Of a stretch of 35,920 nucleotides of DNA, positions 8,649 to 17,600 are shown one piece after another; the first letter of the stretch is position 1, and each line of letters opens with the position of its first letter. Source of the stretch: Anabaena subtropica FACHB-260. Lineage in GTDB: Bacteria > Cyanobacteriota > Cyanobacteriia > Cyanobacteriales > Nostocaceae. The position numbers and the translations under genes were made by a program. The DNA lies in NCBI RefSeq assembly GCF_014697105.1, contig NZ_JACJRF010000052.1, positions 1-35,920 of the forward strand, in the 5' to 3' direction. The notes beneath the pieces are model-generated. The model saw only the letters and a list, made by a program, of their open reading frames with translations, had not been told where the DNA came from and did not search any database.

Positions 8649-9797
8649 TTACGCTTTCATTTTGGCAAACAACGATTCGTATTGTTTTGTAGATTCTGGC
8701 GGTAAGGGAAGCAAAAATTCACCTTTAGCAAAGACTTCTTGACTATTTAGTAATAAACTACTGAATGATTCTTGAATGTCAGAAGCGGCGATATTCGTAG
8801 GAATTGGTGAATTAGTTCTAGTTACCAAAGAAATTTGCCTAGCAATGTTTGGCTGTAAGCAAAAATCAATCCATTGAGATGATAAAGCATCCTGAGCATT
8901 TGCTTTGGGGCTGACCCACAAGTCAGCCCAGATCGCTGTTCCTGAACGGGGGATAACTACACTCAGTTGGGGATAACGCGCTAATATTGACACAACATCA
9001 CTTGACCAACCAACAGCTAGCCAAGTAGCTCCCATAATCAGAGGTTCTAGACAGGTATTTGAACTGTAGAATTTTACCTGTTGGTTTAATGTTTGCAGTT
9101 CTTTTTCTAAATCTGGGACTGTTTCTAGGTTCTCTGTGTTGTATGATTTTCCTAGTTTCTTTAAGACTAAACCAATAACTTCTCTTGGTTGGTCTAGTAA
9201 AGAAATACGCGATCGCAGTTCATCACGCCACAAATCACTCCAATCTTGCGGCTTCCATCCCAATTGCTTGAATTTATCCCGGTTATAGACAATTACTGTA
9301 CTACCCCAACGATAAGGCGCAGCCCAAACTTTCCCTTGTGGATCTAGAATACCTTGGTCGTTACGCGTTACTAAATCTCGCCATCTCAAATCTAAACCAG
9401 ACCACTGTTTTAATTGCGCTGCTTCTAATGGTTGAATTAGTTTCTTCTCAATTGCTGTTGTCAACCAATAATCTCCCAGTGTCACTAAGTCAGCAACAGC
9501 AAAAGTTTGTGAATTTCTAAATGGAATAAAGCGAGTCCATTCTGGCTCATCTGTAGCTTTTGGGTTCTGCTGCCAACTTAGCAATCGTTGATATAAATCT
9601 TGGATTTGTTCTACTGGCGCAAACTTTAACTCTACCTTTTCTTGCAAACTTTGGCGAAATTGATTAACTACTTGGCTAGGAATAGAACCTTTTAATAACT
9701 GAATATTGAGTTTTGTTTGGTTATTACCAGCACATCCGACAATTGTTTGTGATAGCGTCAGTCCACCCAAACTTAACAAAAAAGACCTGCGATTCAT
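8649..9797 (-). CDS. Periplasmic solute-binding lipoprotein, PotD-like
   Basis: A 382-residue extracellular solute-binding protein resembling the spermidine/putrescine-binding (PotD) or iron-binding group. From the ATG at 9797 it begins MNRRSFLLSLGGLTLSQTIV, combining twin arginines, a hydrophobic segment and a lipobox-like IVGC ending at Cys22, suggesting Tat export and lipidation. Ligand-binding-fold landmarks include GKVWAAPYRWGSTVIVYNRD, WSDLWRDELRSRISLLDQPR and AIWADLWVSPKANAQDALS, typical of PotD-like proteins. An ATG six codons earlier at 9815 is also in frame, but places charged residues before the RR and is less likely. No permease or ATPase gene accompanies it, so it is an orphan binding protein here. 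Confidence 0.85.
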   Translation of the reverse strand: MNRRSFLLSLGGLTLSQTIVGCAGNNQTKLNIQLLKGSIPSQVVNQFRQSLQEKVELKFAPVEQIQDLYQRLLSWQQNPKATDEPEWTRFIPFRNSQTFAVADLVTLGDYWLTTAIEKKLIQPLEAAQLKQWSGLDLRWRDLVTRNDQGILDPQGKVWAAPYRWGSTVIVYNRDKFKQLGWKPQDWSDLWRDELRSRISLLDQPREVIGLVLKKLGKSYNTENLETVPDLEKELQTLNQQVKFYSSNTCLEPLIMGATWLAVGWSSDVVSILARYPQLSVVIPRSGTAIWADLWVSPKANAQDALSSQWIDFCLQPNIARQISLVTRTNSPIPTNIAASDIQESFSSLLLNSQEVFAKGEFLLPLPPESTKQYESLFAKMKA

Positions 9798-9815
9798 TGC
9801 TTTAATTTTATACAT

Positions 9816-10533
9816 AATACAGCGTTTCTCAGTTAGTTGCAGTACATTTTTATAGGGAAGAAAGTCTAGAGACTATGGTAATGTAACTCCTCCAGATGGA
9901 AAGTGTTATAAATAAATTCACGGAAAATAGGAAACTCTCAACTGCTGAAACAGTAATTATTTTGATAAATCATAGGAATATAAAGCCAAAATATTGATTT
10001 TTATAAAAATAATTTTCTTGTACTTCAGTTAGTTAGCATAGACACATAGGGGCTTTTTGTTAAACATTGTTGGTTGTTAGTCTAAGTATCAATAATCTAT
10101 CGGGTTCTTTCTTATCCCTCAAATTTTTTTCTACAAATCCAATCCCTAGCAGACTGAGCATTGTCATAGTTTCCTGATAGAGCAATTTAAATACTTGTAA
10201 CACAAGGTATTTATTAATACAAGTTTGCCGATGATTTCTACAAATTTATAGTAAATGACATGATTTATTTGATTCTCTAACCTTCAGCTTGATGAGATCA
10301 GATACAGTTAAATCCTTACAGAGAAAGCTTTTATGGAAAAAATAGACCCAAGCTTAATTTTTCTTAATTTATAAATGAGCCAAATCTGTAGAAAACATTT
10401 AATTTTATTTATAAATGACTAACTATGTTTCATACTTCAAAGGAAGATTTGAATAATTAAATAATTCATAAGTATATTTAACATTGAGAGTAAATTGAAT
10501 AACATAAAGAAAATGTGCGGACGAGGGTATTAA
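9816..10533. other. AT-rich intergenic region without genes
   Basis: About 720 bases, strongly AT-rich, between divergent genes. I find no supported reading frame, tRNA or known riboswitch. It holds a small inverted repeat (ACTTGTA at 10193-10199 with TACAAGT at 10218-10224) and must contain promoters for both flanking genes. The length leaves room for a small RNA or complex regulation, but nothing specific can be named. Confidence 0.5.
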
Positions 10534-10908
10534 ATGGAGCCATTACAACAACAGATCCTGACTTTGAGTCATAAGCTGGATGCCCTCTGCCAGGTGATTG
10601 AGCAGCTTGACGTAAAAGTTGCTCAAGCTTTTTCGGAATGTTCTTTAGCAAGAACTGAAGCAAAAGATCATCATCTGGAAAATAGCGAGACTGGTAACTA
10701 CCAGGTCAAAGGACATATCGGGTTCCATCAGGAATTAGAACACAAGGATGTATTAACAGACGGCGTTTATCTAGACATGAGTCGTCAAAGTGGAGAAAAA
10801 ATATTGTCACCAGAAATTCAAATACAACGACTGACAGCGCAGTTAACCGCAGCTTACAATCGTATTGCTGCTTTAGAAGAACAATTACTCAGAGAAAGAA
10901 TTCACTAA
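10534..10908 (+). CDS. Small coiled-coil protein of unknown function (124 aa)
   Basis: The ATG at 10534 is preceded by GAGG at about eight bases, a clear ribosome-binding site. The 124-residue product has two heptad-patterned helices: residues about 3-45 (QQQILTLSHKLDALCQVIEQ and following) and about 94-122 (IQIQRLTAQLTAAYNRIAAL and following), joined by a polar middle. It has no membrane segment, signal peptide or catalytic motif, and most likely acts as a structural or adaptor protein through coiled-coil pairing. It stands alone between two long non-coding stretches. I do not recognise a named family. Confidence 0.72.
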   Translation: MEPLQQQILTLSHKLDALCQVIEQLDVKVAQAFSECSLARTEAKDHHLENSETGNYQVKGHIGFHQELEHKDVLTDGVYLDMSRQSGEKILSPEIQIQRLTAQLTAAYNRIAALEEQLLRERIH

Positions 10909-11293
10909 AATAATTAGTCAAAAGTCAATCTTTCAAAACTTTACCGGGATATTGATGAGTCCGGTATTTTTGTTATTGGTCAACAGTCCATAGTCAAAAT
11001 TATCGTAAATTCAAGGGTTGAAGATCCATCTCTGACAAAGTTCTGATTGACAAAAGTCGGCGCACCTGCGAGATGGAAGTTACAGACTTTGCGCTAAGTC
11101 TACACTAGCTTTGTCATGTCTGGCTTTCTTAATTTTGAATTTTGCGGAAAGTTCTGTAGGCGGGTTTCCCGCCGTAGGAAACTTTTCAAGACGAATTTTG
11201 AATTGGTATGAGTTGAGTAGGGGTTAAAATCTCCTACTCCAACTGTCTTGAATTTTGAATTGTTAACCTCCCCTGCTCCACAATCTCCAGTCC
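10909..11293. other. Repeat-rich intergenic region
   Basis: This 385-base convergent spacer contains AGTCAA/CAACAGT-type heptamers (10916-10935 and 10978-10998), a hairpin repeat at 11146-11187, and AT-rich GAATTTTGAATT tracts. No coding potential is evident. Confidence 0.55.
11146..11187. repeat. Palindromic dispersed repeat
   Basis: A central perfect stem GGCGGG/CCCGCC (11159-11164 and 11168-11173, loop TTT) lies within a longer imperfect stem GGAAAGTT/AACTTTTC at the ends. The GC-rich core in an AT-rich spacer is typical of small palindromic repeats in these genomes. Confidence 0.65.
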
Positions 11294-12433
11294 CTAATTC
11301 CTAGTTAATCGTTGGATTTGGGCTTCAATTGCTTGTAAAAGCTGATTTTGTTGCCAATTTTTATATAGATGAGCGGCTATGCAAGCAGCGCCAGCCCCTA
11401 CACCTTCTTTAACAAAGCCTTGCTCATAGGCTTGGAGTTGGGGGTATTGAGAGTCAGCAAAACTCAGTCTAGTAGCTAAAAGTGGAGGGGTATTTGTCTG
11501 AGGATCTTGACTGTTTTTGCCTATGTTGAGGGCTAATTTCACCGAATCACCAGTAGAATCTTCTGCCACCCAACGAGTTGTACCCACCACCACTGCTGCG
11601 GGTTGCCAAGATAAATTGTAAGTCTGGGCGATCGCACTCGTCAAAGCATAAACTGCCAACATTTGCGTTCCACCAGCTAACATTACACCACAACTGCGAC
11701 TAGCGGCGATCGCCATCCCCGCCACCACAACCTGCATGGGATCACCAACTGCGGCGACTAGCTTTAGGGGATCAATTGGGTAATGGGGACTGTTTCCTTC
11801 CTCCTTTATTCTCTCCAACCCCTCCTGCACCACTTGCCATTTCTGCTCATGGTTACAAATTGGGTGACTGCTGTTGACTTTGCCTGCTGCGTCTATACCC
11901 AAGCCAGTTAAGATTGCCAGAGCAGTTGTAGTACCACCAACCACGCATTCGCTAAGAATTACATATCCTTGTGGAACTTTAGCCGCCAAGCGTTCACCCC
12001 AAAGCAGACCTTGCTTGAATAGGTTGTGTACAATTTTTAATTCCATTGCAGCACCTGTACTCAAACATTTAGCAGGATAGCCACCTAAATCAATCACTGG
12101 TACAGCAGGGGTTTGATTTAAACCCGCATTAAATAAATAAACTGGAATCTTGAGTTCTTCCACAACAGCACGGGAAATGAGAACCGGCGATGCACCTGCT
12201 GTTAATGGTGGTAGAGGATATTGGGGCTGATGTTCTGCACCGTAGTATAAAAACTCAGCATCAGCGCAAGCAGTATACTTTCGATCCTCTGGAGTACGAC
12301 CAGCCGCCGAAATACCGGGTATTAAAGCAGTTTCTGTAAAACCTAGAATACAAGTAAATAAGGGTAAGCGATCGCCATATCGTCGCCTCCAAGCTTCACC
12401 TTGTTCTATTTGTGTATAAATGCGAATTGTCAT
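11294..12433 (-). CDS. cobT: CobT-like nicotinate mononucleotide-dependent phosphoribosyltransferase
   Basis: A 379-residue protein of the UPF0284/CobT-like family that in cyanobacteria and archaea takes the place of classical CobT: it would transfer ribose phosphate from nicotinate mononucleotide to the cobamide lower-ligand base. Matching motifs are LSECVVGGTTTALA near 160-172 (the CobT glycine loop), VAAVGDPMQVVVAGMAIAAS, MLAGGTQMLAVYAL and VGTTRWVAEDSTGD. Glu343 in KEGVGAGAA occupies the place of the catalytic glutamate of CobT. The ATG at 12433 is followed immediately upstream by heptamer repeats and has no Shine-Dalgarno sequence. It is the last of three minus-strand genes, about 100 bases after the DUF2232 gene. 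The exact lower ligand used here cannot be deduced. Confidence 0.83.
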   Translation of the reverse strand: MTIRIYTQIEQGEAWRRRYGDRLPLFTCILGFTETALIPGISAAGRTPEDRKYTACADAEFLYYGAEHQPQYPLPPLTAGASPVLISRAVVEELKIPVYLFNAGLNQTPAVPVIDLGGYPAKCLSTGAAMELKIVHNLFKQGLLWGERLAAKVPQGYVILSECVVGGTTTALAILTGLGIDAAGKVNSSHPICNHEQKWQVVQEGLERIKEEGNSPHYPIDPLKLVAAVGDPMQVVVAGMAIAASRSCGVMLAGGTQMLAVYALTSAIAQTYNLSWQPAAVVVGTTRWVAEDSTGDSVKLALNIGKNSQDPQTNTPPLLATRLSFADSQYPQLQAYEQGFVKEGVGAGAACIAAHLYKNWQQNQLLQAIEAQIQRLTRN

Positions 12434-12530
12434 TAGTCATAAGTCACGAGTCAAAGGTCAACGGTCAATAGTTGAAAGCCAAAGATAAAGATTTTGAACT
12501 ATGGACTCTTGACTATTGACTATGGACTAA
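12433..12530. repeat. Heptamer repeat cluster forming an imperfect inverted repeat
   Basis: The spacer is almost entirely GTCAA-type heptamers. The left half (AGTCATAAGTCACGAGTCAA and following) and the right half (GGACTCTTGACTATTGACTA and following) are imperfect reverse complements, so the transcript between the DUF2232 and cobT genes could fold into a long hairpin. Confidence 0.65.
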
Positions 12531-12533
12531 TTT

Positions 12534-13307
12534 TTAATAATCCATTAGGACTTGTACCCAATGGGGAGGACGGGGAATGGGATTACCTAAGCGATCTAAA
12601 AGTAACCACGCTGCCAAATGTACAACAAACAGATAAATAAAGTTATTGATAGTAATCAATGCTACTGCCCCAATCTGAATTAAAAACACACTTGGACTAT
12701 TTAATAATCCTAACCTCAAGAATATCCACTCGATGAGTTCTGTTACTTGGGTAATCAAATAAATCCACAAGTCTTCTCCCGACAACACAGATAATAACCA
12801 CAATCGAAAAAAGACACCCAAAGTACCTAACAGCGTACCCAAGGTAATCGAAACAATCCAGGGAGCGCGACGATACCACGTCGCACCCAGTAGCACGCCC
12901 ATGAACGCAAAAGGCATGACAAACAACAGACTGCGAACTGGCCCCATCAGTACTGACAAAAGTAACCCAGAGGTCACAGCCGCCATCCATGCAGCACGTT
13001 TACCCCAACGCAGGTAGACTAAAGCGATTGGTACAGGGAAAAATATCCGCAATACTGGGCCTAGAGGAAAGTAAACATTGATGAACCAAATCAAGCTGGC
13101 GGTACTTGCTAAGAAGGCCGTCTCTACCATCCTTAAGGGAGCATCAACTTTCAACTGGGGAGAGAGCAACGTGGTGTGGTTTCCCTCGTTGGTCTGAGTG
13201 TTGTTTTTCTGTTGCTCTTGTTTATCTGATTTGGGATTTTGGGGAATTTGAGATTCAGGGGATGTTTTTTCCTCTGGCTCATCTGGTAGAGAATCTAAAA
13301 TACTCAT
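12534..13307 (-). CDS. DUF2232 family integral membrane protein
   Basis: A 257-residue protein with a polar, Pro/Gln/Asn-rich cytoplasmic N-terminus (residues 1-55) followed by about six hydrophobic helices: LASTASLIWFINVYFPLG, FFPVPIALVYLRWGKRA, AVTSGLLLSVLMGP, SLLFVMPFAFMGVLLGA, IVSITLGTLLGTLGVFFRLW and IGAVALITINNFIYLFVVHL. FPVPIALVYLRWGKRAA is reminiscent of DUF2232/YybS-type membrane proteins and of the substrate-binding subunits of vitamin transporters, but no transport partner is present. The start lies 12 bases after the stop of the Crp/Fnr gene, so the two are almost surely cotranscribed. Function unknown. Confidence 0.78.
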   Translation of the reverse strand: MSILDSLPDEPEEKTSPESQIPQNPKSDKQEQQKNNTQTNEGNHTTLLSPQLKVDAPLRMVETAFLASTASLIWFINVYFPLGPVLRIFFPVPIALVYLRWGKRAAWMAAVTSGLLLSVLMGPVRSLLFVMPFAFMGVLLGATWYRRAPWIVSITLGTLLGTLGVFFRLWLLSVLSGEDLWIYLITQVTELIEWIFLRLGLLNSPSVFLIQIGAVALITINNFIYLFVVHLAAWLLLDRLGNPIPRPPHWVQVLMDY

Positions 13308-13319
13308 CTTGAAAATTCG

Positions 13320-14021
13320 TTAAATTAACATTTGTTCTAAGGCTGACAAATCTGGAATACAAATAGTGTCTTGATCTCGCTTAATCAAGCCTTTTTTTTC
13401 TAACCTTGTCAATACCCTGGTAACAGTTTCTCTTGCCAGCCCACTCAAACTACTTAGTTCTCGGTGAGGTAAATTAGGAATTTCCGTTCCTGTCTGCCCC
13501 GTTTTTCCTTGACCTTCCGCCAAAAACAACAACGTATCTGCTACCCTCGATTGGCTATCAGATTCCCGCAACCGCAATCGCCGATTTACTTGCCGCAAGC
13601 GTCGAGCCATCAACTGTGATAAGCGTACTCCCGCCAAAGGTTCAGTATGCAGTAACTTGAGAAAATCTTGGGATGGCATACTGCCAATCATCGTGGTAGT
13701 CAGAGTAATCACATCTGTAGAGCGAGGTACTTCATCTAGTGCTGCCATTTCACCAAACAATTCTCCCGTACCCAAAATATTCAGGGTCACCTCTTTTCCT
13801 TCAATATTATAGGTACGGATTTTTACCCAGCCTTCTACTATAAAATATACAGAACCACCCCAGTCGTTTTCTAATAAAATGACCTGATTAGCTGGGTGTG
13901 TACGGGTAACAAGGTGATTGAGTGCTAGTTCTACAGCAGTTTCTGGTAGCCCTTGAAAAAAGGGAGCCGACGAGATCATCCAAGGATTGGTGGGTGACTG
14001 CAAGCTATATCGGTCTTCCAT
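13320..14021 (-). CDS. Crp/Fnr family transcriptional regulator (cAMP-receptor-like)
   Basis: A 233-residue regulator with an N-terminal cyclic-nucleotide-binding domain (about 15-130), dimer helix (about 130-160) and C-terminal winged helix-turn-helix (about 165-230). The phosphate-binding cassette reads GELFGEMAALDEVPRSTDV at 86-104; Glu91, Arg100 and Ser101 match residues that contact cAMP in CRP. The recognition helix region is ELSSLSGLARETVTRVLTRL (188-207), with RETVTR equivalent to the DNA-contacting helix of Crp. It is clearly not NtcA, whose signature residues differ; it most resembles the cyanobacterial cAMP receptors (SYCRP1/AnCrpA type), which is an inference. Divergent from the 1343-residue gene, and first gene of an operon with the DUF2232 gene. 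Confidence 0.9.
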   Translation of the reverse strand: MEDRYSLQSPTNPWMISSAPFFQGLPETAVELALNHLVTRTHPANQVILLENDWGGSVYFIVEGWVKIRTYNIEGKEVTLNILGTGELFGEMAALDEVPRSTDVITLTTTMIGSMPSQDFLKLLHTEPLAGVRLSQLMARRLRQVNRRLRLRESDSQSRVADTLLFLAEGQGKTGQTGTEIPNLPHRELSSLSGLARETVTRVLTRLEKKGLIKRDQDTICIPDLSALEQMLI

Positions 14022-14263
14022 TACGACATTATGCTTATTTAAGCGGCTATTTGTAAAAAAGTTAGAGATATATATTTAGCCTAAGCGATTAAGTACTAGT
14101 TATTACACAAACGTTTTTTCAAAATCTTATCCTATGGGTTAAAGCTGCGTCACGCTTCTGCACACAGCGATTATCTGCTTTGATTAAGCTGTCTTTTTTC
14201 AAGATAGCTAAACAACATTCATGATACTCAAACTAGTTAATTTATGCTAATAACTCACCATTC

Positions 14264-14285
14264 ACGTAGCGTCCCGTAGGGAAGC
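14264..14285. repeat. Small dispersed palindromic repeat
   Basis: CGTAGCGTCCCGTAGGGAAG contains the core TCCC-GTA-GGGA. It resembles the CGTAGCG-type repeats that are abundant in Nostoc-type genomes. Confidence 0.5.
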
Positions 14286-14461
14286 GCAATAAATCTTTGC
14301 TGATGATGGGTTTAAATGTATCTGCCTCGCTTTGGTCGCAAAGTATTGTTATACAGTAGACAATTTGCTTGGCGGTTTGGTTTTTTTTATGTTTTCATAC
14401 TATGAAGTCCCAAAGACTGTGACATCGCCTGAGCAACTAACCGGAAAAAGTGTTGAGTGCT

Positions 14462-14488
14462 GTTAGCGTAGCGGGGCGTTAGCCCGTG
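14462..14488. repeat. Small dispersed palindromic repeat
   Basis: The segment GTTAGCGTAGCGGGGCGTTA and the following GCCCGTG contain a GGGC-GTTA-GCCC hairpin at 14474-14485, the same style as the other GC-rich repeats in this window. Confidence 0.5.
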
Positions 14489-14698
14489 TTGATTGCTGAG
14501 TCACAATACTAATTCCCAGCCTCTAGACCCTTTTTCACTTATGATAGTCGCTGATTGGCGATACCTGCGGCAACCTTAGGGAATGCCACAATTATCAGTC
14601 ATAGATAAAACAAATGCACTGACTAATAGTAGTTAAGTGATTGTAAATTAATTTTCTAACTCAGTTAACCTAACAGTTCTTAGCTAAGGTAATTTAAA

Positions 14699-17600
14699 GT
14701 GACTTCCCGCACTGATGAAATTCAAAAACTGATTGCAGATATTGACAATTTGCTCAACAGCAGTGGAAATCGCCTATCTAGGCTTTTGTCTAATCAGGCG
14801 CAAGAGCCAAAAGAGGTCTTAGAAAGAGTTCGCAATTTTTTAGTCAGTCTCGAAGAGAGTGAAAAATTAGAGAATAGCCCCAAAAATCTGCCCAATGAAT
14901 CACAACATAATTCGCATTTGTTGACAAAGTTCATTGAGCAAGGTCAAAATCAGTCTTCACCACCACCCAATCAACCCCACAAAGAAGATAATAATTTTCT
15001 ATTTCAACAATTAAAAAATGAATTGTCCGAATTAATACAGCCGTTGCAAGGGGAAATTACAGCGCTGTTGCAAGAGCGAACAGTTTTAGTACAAGAAATT
15101 AGACAACTAGAACAGAAGCGATTACAAAATTACTCCTTAAGTCAGCAGTTAGCTAACCAAGAACAGATTATCACAGACTTTTTACAAGTACTCATGGGTC
15201 GCTTACTGCCAGTTTTAGCAGTCCAAATTACTGAAGGAGGAGCTAACCCCACTAGTTATAACAGCAATAACAGCAGCAGCTTGGAGTTACCCCCCACAGC
15301 GACTCAATCTTTTTGGGACTCATCAGAACAGGGAGAAAGGTTAACACAACTGACCAAAGAGTTAGATCAACATCTATTATCATTGGATGGTACTGTCAAC
15401 GTTGTTTTTGAAGCGCTACAACGCAATATTAATACTTATCACGAATCTCTGTCTCAATCACTGGCAAGAATGCACAGTACGGGATTACAAAGTGAACAGT
15501 TGATGGCTAGTTTAATCAACACTTGGACACAATATCTACAACCATTATCTACTGTTACGCCGTCTGTTCCTCAAGAAGAAAATCCTCCGCCTACAACTGC
15601 ACCGTCATCACCAATCCCCCCACATACCGTTATAGAAGTCTCCACACCAAGTACTATAACTAGTGAAGAATTAGCTTCTACAGTCGAAGTTAACCAAGAA
15701 TTAGAGACACAGACAATTACAGATGACTTAGATGCAGTACTTTTGCAGCTCGGTGTTGATGCACCTTTATCTTTAGAAAACCCTACTAACCTCACAACAT
15801 TGCTCCCTAATAGTTGGGAATTGGCTAATGATGAGGTTGATCTCATTTACGCCAGTTTGTTTGGTAACGATAATTTTCCTAATGAAATTCTTGAAGTCAA
15901 CCCAGATTTAATTACTCCTGATTTACTGGAGTTGAATGTTGACGAAAACCCTCCTGTAAGTGCGAGTAATTCTCTGACAGAGGAGGATTCTGCTGCAATT
16001 ATGCCGGATGTATGGTTTGATCAATCAGATACCGATCTGTTTGATTTCACTAAAATTCCAGAGCCAGAAACCCCAATTTTACCACCACCATCTACCGAGT
16101 TACCAGCAGAGCCACTACCAGTATCGTTGTTTTTCGATCAATCAGATACAGGTCTGTTTGATTTCACCGAAATTCCAGAGCTAGAAACCCCAGTTCCACC
16201 ATCACAATCTACCGAATTACCAACAGAATTAGATACTCAGCCGAGTATTATTGTATCGCCAGCAGCAATTGCAATTACAGAGATTGCCCCCATACAACCA
16301 GGCAGTGCTGATACAATTACATCTTTAGTTGAGATTGAGTTTCCAGAATCATTACCGGATATTCCTGTACTTTCAGCAGAATTGACGGAAGCTATTGTAA
16401 CAATAGTTACTCAAGAACCAGAAGTTATTACGCCTCATGAGCAGCCTGAGCAGTCGTCAGAGCATTATATTGCCGCTTCACCGCAGGAAAATTTACTCTC
16501 TTCAGAAGTAACTCAGCTAGTCAACCCACCTGATATTTCTCTGAATGAGGAGCAGTGGCTACAATTACATCAGGATTTGGCTAAGTTGGATGATTCGTTG
16601 TCGTCTGAGCCAGAACCAGTCACGAACTCAGATACTATTGATACGGTAGTTACTCATCAACCACCACAAACAGAACCAGAAATCACAGACAATAGCACCG
16701 TTGTTGCTTTCCCTGAAGCTGAGGTGACAAACACTACCTCTACATCCCAACAACAAAACATCTTAAACTTTACTCCCCGGACTGAGAGCAAAACAGAGGT
16801 TCCTATTCCTGTTCAAGACATCTCTGTAGTTGATATTACTAACACCGCCAACAATAATACTGATATTGCGCCTCGTATTTCTGATTCAATCTGGTATTTA
16901 GGCATTGATTTAGGAACTACAGGAATTTCCGCAGCTCTTTTAAATCGCTCTACTGGCGTTGTGTATCCTATTTACTGGTCAACAGAAGCTCAACCAGGAG
17001 CAAATTCATTCCAACAATCGTTTCGACTACCAGCAGAAGTTTATCTACCAACGGCTTCCGTACCCCAGACTTCCGCAGATAAAGATGTTTCTGAGTTCAA
17101 GAATCATCTTTATTCAGTCCAGTTGAAGCCTTATTTACAGGTGGCTATACCCTACAAGAGCGAACAGCAAAAATGGGAACCTCTACTGCAATTTAATGAA
17201 TCATCGGCAGGGCCCTTGATTTGGGTGGTGCGATCGCTCTCTAAATTACTCTTAACTCTCAAAGCAGACCGCTACAGCACAACTCAAGGGTTAATCGCTA
17301 CGGCGGTAGGTCTCAATCAACGGACGTTTCATGGTATTGTCAGTACGATTGCGGGAATTATCTGTAATTGTCCCTCTAGTTGGTCAGAACAATATCGCTT
17401 TAATGTGCGGGAAGCTTTACTTACAAGTAAATTAGTTCAACATCCCCAACAAGTATTTTTCGTGGAAGAAGCGATCGCTAGTCTCCTCAGCTTCATAGAT
17501 GGTAGTAATGGTGAAGTAGTACAATTAAGCACTCACCAAGGTTTATCTCCAGCTAAAAATAGCGATCACTCCTTACAGGGCAACACCTTGATTATGAATA

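Larger units (their letters stand above)
14022..14698. other. Divergent intergenic region with small palindromic repeats
   Basis: A 677-base spacer between the Crp/Fnr gene (minus) and the Hsp70-like fusion gene (plus). It holds two small dispersed repeats (14264-14285 and 14462-14488). No gene or RNA is evident. Promoters for both neighbours must lie here; no perfect TGTGA-N6-TCACA Crp site was found. Confidence 0.5.

Noticed and set aside
9816-10533. tRNA or known small RNA in the long AT-rich gap
   Set aside because: I found no cloverleaf arms or T-loop-like sequence, and no recognised RNA motif.
12433-12530. CRISPR-like array
   Set aside because: The repeats are imperfect heptamers without regular spacers; they fit short tandem repeats of cyanobacteria instead.
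14022-14698. Classical Crp site for autoregulation
   Set aside because: TGTGA occurs near 14419 but no matching TCACA follows at the right spacing.
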